The notes below the pieces were generated by a model that worked only from the letters and a program-made list of their open reading frames with translations, had not been told where the DNA came from and made no database searches. Below, in pieces: positions 37,901 through 49,900 of a DNA stretch of 64,000 bases. Positions within the stretch are counted from its first letter, which is position 1. Each line of letters starts with the position of its first letter. The position numbers and the translations under genes are program-made. The DNA lies in NCBI GenBank assembly GCA_030549495.1, contig JAUIRK010001026.1, positions 598,461 to 662,460 on the forward strand, given 5' to 3'. This stretch comes from Nectonema munidae. Lineage: Eukaryota; Nematomorpha; Nectonematoida; Nectonematidae.

Positions 37901-40900
37901 GGAATAATAACAATAGATTTCAAAGAAATTACAATTCTAGGTGATTCTTATCTTTTAGATACGTCTGTATAAATTTTTTAATTTTTAGTACGAAAATAAG
38001 TTTGGCCAAAATTATTTTTCATTTTTAGTTAAATTCTGAAATATTTTTTCTGATTTCAATTATTTTGTAAAATAGTTTTTTCCCTAACATGAAATTTTAT
38101 TACTTACCTTGAATAAAAATCGCATTGAAGTTTATCCAAGGTTTAGCGGGATGCAATAAAATTCGGTACTATGAAAATCCTAGAAACATACTAGAAAATT
38201 TTAAATAAATATCCCTCATTCAATGTACTTATTCAAAAAGTGTTTTTTAAAATACCTCCATATTTTTTGCATGATTTGTAACACTCATTTTTGCGTTACC
38301 TCCATAGAACTCATGTTTGAGCTGAACTTTCGAAAAAGATTTAAGTCTTTTTTTTGTTCTTTTTTTTTTACTTGTGTTTAACGTATTTTATTTTATTTTT
38401 TAGAGATAGAGATCAAAGATATTTCAATCCTAGTAAGTTTTTTTTAATTATTTTACCTTCCAGTAGAGAAGAAAAGATTCTTAAGCTTTTTTAAATTATA
38501 AATCGTCTTTTATAAATGCTTTTTAATGCAAATCTTTTTTAGATTTGATATCGCCTGCTTTTTCTGGTTATTTACCGATTAATGATTGAATATTTTCAGT
38601 TTTCACTTCCCTCTTTAACATGAGAATTACTAAGCACTCAAATTGACCTTTAAATTTTACTTGATCAAGTCATATACCAAGACCTATGTAGATTTAGATC
38701 TCTTAAAGGAATGAATTTGTCATATTTTTCACATCTTTGATCAATATTACTGTGTTTATAATGTTCAAAGCTCAATTTGATCGTTTGTTATTTATAGGTG
38801 GCGCTTTATTTCACTATGATGTGTTTACTCCTATCATATTTACACTTTAGTGAATTCTCGTCAACCATACAAAGGCTCTCATTCTTATGGCGGAAATCAA
38901 AATTATTCTCATCAACAATATCACTCTCCAAATTCCTACAATTCACAATATGGCGTCAGTCAAAGTATAGTTATTCCTTCGTTTTTTTCTTCATGTCAGT
39001 TCTAGTGTTCACTATAATTTAGTATTGATTCAAGTATAGAGTTTATAGAACTGAGATATTCTCGTTGGATTATTTAATAAAAACTTCTTTACAAATGTAT
39101 ACATTTAATTTTATAATTTCAATTATGTTCTGAAACCAATATTTATTTAGTTTGGAGAATAAGTGAAACTCTCTTTAAATCCAATTCTTATCTATGTTTT
39201 TTCCAGTTTTTAATTTATTTCTGACATTTTTATGCAAACTTAATAAGCGAAGTCCTTCATTTATTATAGATAAATATTTTTAAATATTTCAATTATTTAA
39301 AAATTAGACAAATAAGACTAAGCTTGTTAAGTATGTTAAAAAATAGCTTAAAAATATTAATAATTAGTTTTTAAAAAACTTTACTTAATAAAATTTTTTT
39401 AAACTTAATAAATATTGTTTTTAGAAGATAAATGAAATTATAAATTTAAAAGTTTCAATAATCTTTTCAAAATGTTTATTCATAAAATGACTTCTAGAAA
39501 ATACTTGAGCATTTTAAAAATATTATTTTTAAAAATCCGGTTTCTATTTTTGAAAGAAAGATAACATCATTTGACAATGATCTTTTTGATTAATTAATGT
39601 TAATAAAGGAAAACCACAATTATTAGAACTGATTTTGACTGAAATTTATACGGAGTCAGTTTTCTCAAAATGATTGCTTTTTGAAACTCGCTAATAATGC
39701 AATTACATTAACTTTCCATTTTTATCTTCGAAAACTCTTCTCACTACCGCCCTTTCTTTCAATCTTATATATATAATTTGCCGCAAAATGAAATAAATTT
39801 AAAAAAAAACTCTACCTATATCAGACGTTCCTCAAAATAGAAACGCTGTTTTCAATAGTCCTTGTTTAGATTGGACATTGTTTAATTGTACCATAGCATC
39901 ATTTGTACTTCTAAGCAAAGAACTGAATTCAAGGATGGGAGTTTGTAGCGTCAACTTTTGAACAAAAAGTTGAATGCCCTGTTATTTTTTTGGAAATCTC
40001 AAACAATTTCAACGGTTCTTCACCGTTGAATGCCATAGATTTTTGTATCCTAGAGAAATTTTTTGAACAGTTTGTTGGAATGAGCGTTTAATATATTTTA
40101 CGCTACATCTTTTCATTTTTTAAATTTCTTTTAAAATGATAATTTGAAAATTTTGATTTATTGTCTGAATTCTTCGAAAATATTGTTTAACGAACATTAA
40201 TATCTTTTTCCATTTTCCACCTTTCCACATCTTTTGCTTCTTTTTTTCTCCAAAATTTCGATTTCAAGCCATGACTGAAATATTTTTTCTTCATCATAAC
40301 ATATATATGTGGGTTCAATTGCAAGCAGTTAGCAAATTAAATTAGCGTATCCAAACCCTTTTGGACCTTTTGAGTCTCATCAGTGGGATGCAGTTAGAAA
40401 CTCCCATTGGTGTGAATCGACAGCGTCCAACTGATGGAAAACTGACCCTAAGAGGTCGAAACTGGTCTTGGATTTTTTTAGGCATGTATGATACCGCTAA
40501 TCGAATGCGCTAACTGCTTGCAATTAAACCCACAAACATATACCTTATATATATATGACTCTTATCATGACTTGTTAATTTGTTTTTAAGGATCTTTTTA
40601 TAATGATGATAATCCTGATAGAAGGTTTTCAAACAATCAAAGGCAAGGGGTTAGTGTTTTGAGTATGAATTCAAATCACAACTCTGAAAATAAAGCTTCA
40701 TCGGAAATTGGTCCCAATAGTAATACAATTTTTTTTGAAATCTCATTTTCCATTGCTTCTGTGCTTTTACAGTACCAAAGTTGTTTAATTTCCCTCCTCC
40801 CTTTAATGACTTAATTTTTATTCTTCCTTTTATCTTTAAGGAATTAGCTCATTTCCGAGCGATGGTATTCCTGATAGAAGATATTCAAACGCTCCAAATA

Positions 40901-43900
40901 AAGGAGTTAGCGTTCTGAATATGGATTTATCTGAAAACTCCCAGAACAGATCTGCATCAGAAGGAAATTCCAATGGTAATGAAACTTCTGAAACATCTCT
41001 TTTAATAAAATCAATTTTTTTGAGATGTGAAATATTTAACCTAATTATTTGATTTATGATTACATTAATTAATTTCAGACTTTGTTTTTATTCACACGCA
41101 TGTGTTTCCATCTTTTATTTATGCTTTGGGCAAAATACGATATTACTTTGAGAAAAGGTAATTATATTGATTTATATAAAATATTTATGAACGGAGTTTT
41201 ATTCGATGAAATAAAAATATCAGAAATCTAAATACATGCTGATCATATTTCTATTAATAAAAAAAACTATTTGTTATTCTTAAGGGATGCCGACGATTTC
41301 TTGATTTTGGTTTTTTTTTAATCAAATTACATCTTTGCTTTTTTTTTGCAGGAAGTCTATTAAGTATTTCCAATTATATATCTTTCATTTTATCTAAGGG
41401 TAATTTGTTGAAGTTGGAAATTTGTTTTTCCCCATTTTTAACAAATCCCATCTATTATACTGTAAGAATTCTTTCGGAAGATAAGGTTGGTTATTTATAA
41501 CCTCCCAAGTTTTTATTTGAAAATGTAATTTTTATCCCTTTTTGTTTTGCTAAAGAAACTTCGTCTAACCGAAGCAAAGATACTACCGATGGATATTCCG
41601 AGAAAGCACGAACTTCTATTTTTGGTTCAGCGAAACCAATCGACATTATTCCTAAACAAGATCCAATCGAACCCAAAAAACAAAATGAAGAGGAGGAAAA
41701 AAATGTTGAAAAGTCGCGGTATTTTTGCATTCTAACCTTGAAACTATTTTTACCTAACTTTCTAAAATACATTTCTGTTCATTTCTTTGATTTGATTGAT
41801 ACACGGTTCTCTTTATCTTGAAATAAAGATATACCTTCATTTTAAAACTTATTATAATAGATCATTTTTGCATGTCAAAATTTCCAATTATGGCATATTT
41901 GGTTTTAATATTATTTTAAATGTACTAATTTTTTACAATGATTTTGAATGATATCTGTTATCCTTCTTTATGTGAAGTAAACTAATTTTCATTTTTAGGA
42001 AATAAAACGATAATGGAAATATATTTGAGGTTTTAAGATGAACTATCATTAAATAAAAAATTATTTGTATCTAAGAAAAAATGAAGGATCCCCGAATAAG
42101 TTAGTACAAAGGAAGTTTATCTATAGCTGAGTTTTTCCTGTTATCTATTGCTTTACACATGTTTCGAAAGGAGAATAGCAGCCTTATACTACGCACACTG
42201 TTGGGTGTAACATATTCTTTTTTATGTAAGCTAAGGGTAGTAATTAGTGATGGGACGATATCAACGATTCCTAGATTATAAATCGTATATCCTAGGGAGA
42301 ACATATATATTCATATCATGTATATATGGGATGGAGTCAAATTCCAGGGGTAGATTGTTCCTAGCCTAGCATGCCCTAAATTGTGTATATCTTTCTTAAC
42401 CCTATAACATGTAACAAATATTATTTATTAATAATATATAAGATATTGCATGCCTTCAAACGCTTCTATTTTTGTAGCATATCTCTTGTAGAATCATATT
42501 CTTTTATTTAAGAACAAGCTACATTCCGTCGTGCTGGTTTTTTATCCTGGTTTTCTTCCTCCGAAGAATTCAAAGGTTTTTTTACGGTTAGGTGGTGCTC
42601 TGGCGATCAGATTCTAACTTTGTTAGTAATCAAGCTATGACTAGACATTAAGATTGTTTCCCAAATTGGGAGCGTTCATGTTAGGTTTGTATCGTTCACT
42701 CAGCTGTATTTATATATTTGTAACATACATTCTTTTAAAATAATATATATAACAAGGTATAGCTATGCAGTAACAAGGGCCATAATGTGTTTAGTGGGAT
42801 GGAAATCCAGGTAGACCTGGACTCAGCATTCCGGGCGGGCAACGATATCCGAAGAGATGAGTGCTAACGTCAAAAACTAATTAATTAATTAATTAATTAT
42901 AAATCGCGATTCCGATACCGATTAATAATTGCCTTATGTGTAAACTTATAAATTTATTTTAATCATCTTATGTGTTGGAATTTGGAACATCAATAAAGCG
43001 AGTTTTAACTTTTTTAAATACTCTTAAAAATAAAAAGAATCGTTACTGTGGTATCGGAATGTTATGACGAAATTTTCCGATATTTTAAAAAACACGATTC
43101 TCACGATTTGCAATTCCGATTTATCGTCCCATCACTTGATCTAATTGTTTTATTAACACATAAAATCAACGGTAAATTGCATAAACAACGATAATTGAAC
43201 ACGTGTGTATCTGTTGGTATATGACATATACTTTTGTAGCGACACGGAAATGTACATTTCGTTGTAAACAAGCGTTTTCATAACATGTTATTTTGCAATT
43301 AGCGAGTTCTTTGTAAAGGAGTTTTAATATTCGTTGTTTATGGTAGGGGTATTTTGTACCGAGATTTCTTTTCTTTGTATTTTTGTTGTTTTTGGTCCCC
43401 AGATTACGCTATTTCATTATTAGCGTAATCTCTCAGATTGAGTCGGTATTTCCTTTGCAAGGAAGTGAATTACAAGGAAGGTTTCTTAGTATCTCAATGC
43501 TTGCATTGCCGTAATTCCACTATACTTATAATATTTGTTCAAATTTCCAAAGGCGAGCCTCAGTATGGTCGAATGGGCCCGCGCCTTCTTTTGAAACAGT
43601 GTGCTGCATCCTTGCATGAATAAAGATCTGAACATATTTTTTAACCTAACTTGTTTTATGATGAATATAGTTAGTAAAAACAAAATATAGACGCGACTCT
43701 TTTAATATGATCCTATTTTTTTGAAACTGCCATGCAAGCTGCAAAACAAAAGCTTTGCTTGGTCTTAAAGAACCACTCCTCTGGACTATAAATGTCTTCT
43801 TTGCTTACAAGTTCTTTCTTTATATTGCTTTTAGAGTGTCTATTTTTGCAAATGCTGTTCCCACAGATACTGGGTTAGATAAAGAGGAGGTAATCCAAGA

Positions 43901-46900
43901 AGAAAAATGTGTAGAAAGTGTCTCCAAGGGGTATTCCTTTACTTTTTCTACATATGATTGCGAGCACTTTCTTCATTATTGTCGGAACTACTTGAAAATG
44001 AAAACATGGCGATCTTTACATATATATATATACACTGATTTATTCAGGAGGCATTGGGGCACAGTCCTCTTTCTTAACCCATTTACGACCAATGTTCCTA
44101 TTTTGGAACATAAGTAATGTCATCTTCGTCTGCTTTTTTCAATGACTTTGAATATAAATCGTCTGCGTTTTTTTAGATGTCTGCTTTGCTTGGTCTTAAA
44201 TGGGTTAAAATGAAGTATGATTACTTTATATTTGTTTACTCTTCAGCTTATTTGAAATAGTTATTTTTGTAAATGGAAATATATTACAAATTCAATGTAA
44301 TACGAATGGTGTTTTACAAGGCCAACTTGATTAGTAGTTATGATGATAAAAAAAATTTTTAAGCAATCACAAAGTTTTTGTATGCAACTTTTTGGTGATT
44401 TTTGCAAATTAAAATATTGCGCTTTGTGCATTTAACTCTTGTTTTCCAATCCTCTTTTATTGGATAAAGTTTACATCTAGGAATTTTATTAGTTGTTGAA
44501 TTACTTGAATCTTTTTGTTCTGCAGAACGGGATGTTTCTACAAAAGATTAAATAAAATTTTTAATATTTCTTGGAACTTTTTGATGTTTGTTGTTGTTGT
44601 TAGCCCCTAGATTATACTATCTATATATGAGTATAATCTATCAGTTCAAAACAAGGCTTTGTTTAAAAACTGATAGAGTATTTCCATAAAAGCAAATACT
44701 CTCAGGGAAAAGTGTAGAATTTTGTTACACTTTCGCAGCAGCAGCGATAAACCAGTGTAATTTCAGGCAACTCGCAAAAATCCACCATAAGGTACTGCTG
44801 GCTTTTTGATGTGTGTTCTTCTTTTCATATGTTAAGACCCAGTTCCTTACCAAGATTCCGTAAAACTTTTGAAGAAGGATTGTTAAATTTATATGCTACA
44901 TGAGCATATAATTCCTGCATTCTTATATAAGCCATAAGAGATACATATCTTACACCTTCTTGCAACGTTATATTTTGAACTTAGTTGATCCACCATGTCA
45001 AAACCGTACCTTGTTTCACATTATAAAACATTATTATTCAGGCTTTTTTTTCTGTAGTACATTTTTATCATGATGCAATATAGAGAGAAGAGTAACAACT
45101 TTATTTTTTTTAGGAATTCAGGACACCTAAGTTAAATCTAAACATTGATCACATTGAAATTTGCACCATGCTATTTCATAAATTTCCACATTAGCGTTCT
45201 TTGTATTTAGTTTTTGAGAAAAGATGGGAGATATATGTCATAGTAAAGTGTAATATATATCTTATCACTCTTCACTAAGAGTTTTCTTGCTTTTTGTCGT
45301 CTACAAGTTTATTTTTTTATTGTGCCAGGAGAGTGTCTATTTTTGGAAGTGCTGTTCCCAAAGATATTGGCTTAGAAAAAGAGAAGGAATTGGAAGAAGA
45401 TAAATTGGTTGAAAGTATCTCCAAGGGGTATTCCTTTACTTTTTCTACATATGATTGCGAATACTTCCTTCATCCTTTTTGTGTAAGAATAATTACTTAA
45501 AATCTCCTTGTTTATAAAACATGTATGCAGACTTTTGAATCAATCAAACATCATGCCAAGTTGCTCTGAAATTTCTATCGAACATATTTTACAGACGATG
45601 CGTGAGAGCTATATAATAATAATCCATTGCTTCAATATGCACACAATAAATCAGCAATGTTTATCACAGTGTCTCGTAGTATTTTTGAGCAAACACATGT
45701 TGATGATCCACTAGATTTTCTCATCTGTCACAGTGATTCTCTTTCTCTCTGCTAAAACTCAATCATTCACTCGAGCTCTCTTCTTTCATTCAAGCCCTCT
45801 TCTCTTGTTAAGCTCTCCTATCTCATTTAGCTCTCTTCTCTCTAGTGACGTAGCTAGGCTGGGGCATGAGGGGCCGTGCCCACACTCCTATGTACCGTAT
45901 GGTGCCCCCATGCAACTTATGCGATATAAGTTTTTGAAAATTTCTAAAGTATAAATAATGTTGAGCAAGTTTTTTGTTTTTAAATTGTGCCCCTTCTATC
46001 AACTTTTTTTTGGCTACACCACTCCTTGTGTCTAATTTGCATTTAGAGTTAAATTAAAATAGTTTTCAATCGTGACAATTTTATATAAATGAATATTGTT
46101 AGACTCGCGCTAAGAATTTTTTTCAACAAAAGTCACTTAATCTTTATCACTACGTTTGCTACATTTGTAACATTTGAAAATTTATTTTTTTCAAGTCAAG
46201 AAATTTTTTTTAATAGTTATTTGGGTATGAATATTTTGATTATCTATTCACTTTAAAAGCAAGAATACTCTATTTGCTTAATATTTCGGCAGAGATATTT
46301 TTTATAATGTTCGATTGTTAAATTTTATAAGTAACACTGTACATAATCAAATCACTTTTTTAAGAAAATTAGTTGATTATTATAATAAAAATATAATATC
46401 GAAACAAAATGTTTCAGTTGTTAAAAATGTACTCGATCTATTTATGACAGCTGTCAAATTTTATTTGTAGACAAATATTCAAAAAACGCAATGATTTTCT
46501 TTTCTCGTATACTTTGATTTATGTTAGTTTGGTCCTCGAACATTTCGCCCCATTATTTTCATAAGACAGTTCGTCCCATGGACAATTCGCTCCATTATTT
46601 TCATAAGACATTTTGTTTCATGAACAATTCGCCCCGTTATTTTCATAAGACATTTTATCTCATGCAATTTGTCAGGGAGCAAATTGTCTATGGGGCGAAA
46701 TGTCTGTCGACCGTTATTTAAATAATTTTTTAATTATAAGGGCTAGCTACTTAAAGGTTGGCTTTTGCTGCTTATAAAAACTTGAAAATATCAAATAAAC
46801 TCTAATTCTTTATGCCTCATATTATTTTGAAATTATTCTGAGAACAGACGGTTCCATTTAATAGTGAAAATTGCTTTATTAGTTTATTTTGTTTCCTTTC

Positions 46901-49900
46901 TCTCTTATGTTAATTATGTAGCAAATTTTGAGTAAAAGGTAAGGTGCAGCGGATGTATTTTCATTGACCAGGCACTGATGTACCGCTTATGTCAAACTAT
47001 TAACAAATTCGTATCGATGAGGAATCGAATCCAGAGGCATCCGTGCTATGTCAGACTTTTTTCCTTAAAAGTTATTATAAAAGGCAAATCATTGCAAAAT
47101 GTTAACAGTTATTTTACTTTTTGTAGCTTGTATCAATTTAGCTTTTAAACTATTTTTGAATGATACTGAGTAAAATGAAATAATGCGATCTTAATTTTTT
47201 GTTTTATTTTTGTTTGCACAATTATAACTTCATTTTATACCCTTGCCCCTCAATTCCAGCAGATCATAAATGAGATTTTGGGCAGTGAACGCAATTCTTG
47301 CTATAAAGGAAAAATCCTATGCCATTAAAACTGTCAATACCAAAGGAATTTTTTAATCCTCAACTCTATATGTGTGATATACATATAATGAATTGGAAAC
47401 AAAACCGAATTTATTTCTTCTTTATTCTAAAAAGTATAGACGATGTTTTGAAGAAACGCCTGCTATGGTACGTTAGAAAAGAAAGTTGTACGAGCATCTT
47501 TATGCACTATTGAAAATTCGTGGGTATCTAAAATATTGGCAGATTTGATGGAAAATTGAAAAAATGTTGCTTTGCTTCGCATCAGTTTTTCCTATCAATC
47601 AAATTATAGATTTATATTTAGTTCATTCGAAAACTCGAAATTGATTCACGAAATGTTGAAAAGCATTCGTTTGATTCAAACCTACGACGGTGTATATCTT
47701 TTTCACGAAAAAAATATACTGTTCACAGTTATATATACGAAAAAAACTAAATTGAGATAAACATCGAAGCTGTGAGTCGTTTCTTGATCGGATTCCCTTC
47801 CTGACTTCAACCTGATTGCATCAGATTAAACAACAGAAATTCTATTTGGGTACATCGGGAATCGAACATGAGCCCTTCGGAATGAAATCCAGCAGGTCTT
47901 TTACCACCATGCCACTTCGCTCCTCACTAAAAGGTGCAATAATTTACAGCAAATTGATATTTGCGTTGAGAATTTTCTGATTTCGTAAAAAAATCACATA
48001 ATAAGCTCTGCTGAATTGTGTTCATCAAATCTAAGAATAAGATTAAAAGGCTTAAAAAATTTTTATTTTAATTAATGTCAAAATTAAGAGAGAAAATGTG
48101 TACTATTTTTAAAAACTTTGAAATAATCTAAATACTTTAATGTTTTTTGTAAATTAGTTATTAAAATAATTTGATTTTTCATGTTCTATTCGAACCTATC
48201 GTATTTATTTATGCAATAAACTATACGGATTTATATTTTTAACGTGTGTAGAGTTAGCGTCTTCGGAATATCAAATCCACTGGAAACAGAGACGAAAGAT
48301 CCAGGCGTGAAGCAGAGTGAAGCAAACAGGTACACTTCTTTGCTGTTTATTATTTGTTTTCATACGGTTAGATCGAAAATCCAATTCTTCTCATTTCCAA
48401 CGCCTGAATCATTAGTGCAGATATTTATAAATATATTATACTACCAAAAATATTACTTGAAAATTTTTATGGAAACAAACTATAATAATAATCATACGCA
48501 TACATTTATTTTCTTTCTCACTAATTTATAGTTTAACTTATGTTTTCTGAATGTTCAAGTATATATTCGCTTATTCAAGGTCCTATAATTCTTAAATTGA
48601 AAAATGAATGTAAAATTACCTTTCTCCAAATCAAACACCACCGGCTTTATGCGTGTTTCCCAACATTTTTCAATTACACTAATCTAACACATCCCACGCT
48701 CTTTTCTACAGATGAGAGATGAAATAATATTAATATAGCGATATAATGGGATATAGAGATTGTGCAGTTGCTAATATAATTTTGTTTTTAGCATCTAAAA
48801 AATTTTCTGGCTACGTTCCTCTATATGTTCTGTATATATTTTTTTGCACACACATATTTATATATATACGTGTGTGCGTGCATGTATATATTCAGTAGAA
48901 GCTCGCGTTTCCTAACAATCCACGTCGCCCAAACAAAATATCGCGTAGCCATGCTTTCAAATTTTCTCGCTTCCCTAATAGAAAATCTCTAGCCACAACA
49001 GCATTCAGCTTTTTGCGTTATTAGCCCAGGGTTATTAGCCATAGCTTACTCACATTTTATGCCGTTTGACTATGCTTTAAGAAGTACCAAAAGTTCAGTT
49101 GACATTTTTGGTAGTGCTAAACCCGTGGACACTCTTTCTAAGGAGCTGGAAATGGGAAAGTCGCTCGTGGATAACGCTAGAATCTATCACCGAGACAACA
49201 CTAGCCAAATCTCACAAGCACCAAGAAATACTAACAAGTTCCTTTTAAATATCTCTTATTTGACTAAAAATCTACAATAAATGTTATAAAGGAAATTTTA
49301 TCTTAACTTTATCATATTTTTTTTAAGGTGACCCTACCATTTTGTGTTTATCCTAAATTTTGACGTTAGATTCGAAAATACTGAAATTAGCCTCAATATC
49401 ACGACTTACACATTCTTTCCTGTTTGTTTGACCTGAAATTTTATTCACTGCCCTAAATTCATCCCCTTCCATACACAATATGCGAAAGGAATATAAGAAG
49501 TATTTTAGCTATTTCAGAGTGGGGAATAGTATGATCCCAATTTAACTTATTCTTCAAATTTTAAGTCAATTAAATAAATGATCATTTTATCCCTATGAAA
49601 AAGATTAAATATTGTAGGGAAGAATAATCCAAATTTTTTAAAGCTATACTTAAATTATTATCCTAATTTAAATGCAAGAAAAAAGTCTGAATTACAAGAT
49701 AACTCAGTCGTAAATGTAGTGCAAGAATTTTAAGGCTGAAACAAAAAATTGTAATAACACTTAAAATTCTGATTTTAAGCATTTTTTTGTTTCTATAATT
49801 ACTGTCTTTAAGTTTCGTTGAACATTGGTGTCCACAGAAAGTCAACAGAAAGTTAATTGAGTATATATTTCAAAATCTAAAAACAAAGTCATTAGAACTC

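Larger units (their letters stand above)
41556..49237 (+). repeat. Five consecutive SIFGxAxPxDT-motif exons (11-15) of the eIF4B-like gene
   Basis: Exons 11-15 each carry one copy of the motif: TSIFGSAKPIDI (41556-41718), VSIFANAVPTDT (43835-43930), VSIFGSAVPKDI (45329-45427), VSVFGISNPLET (48252-48329) and VDIFGSAKPVDT (49082-49237). Human eIF4B has it once (SIFGGAKPVDT), followed by a charged helix. All five exons end in phase 2, and exons 12-15 also begin in phase 2. Exons 11-13 keep an acidic/lysine tail after the motif (EEEEKNVEK, EEKCVESVSK, EEDKLVESISK). Exon 15 is closest to the ancestral motif. Exons 12 and 13 are also alike in the flanking introns, so that duplication is the youngest. 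Confidence 0.85.

Noticed and set aside
38542-38589. Possible cassette exon of the eIF4B-like gene ending in a stop
   Set aside because: There is a good acceptor after TTTTTTAG, but no donor follows and exon 7 joins exon 8 in phase. A stop-containing alternative exon cannot be excluded, but it is not called.
47815-47935. A functional tRNA gene
   Set aside because: A and B boxes are present, but the acceptor and anticodon stems do not pair properly and the body continues as a SINE.
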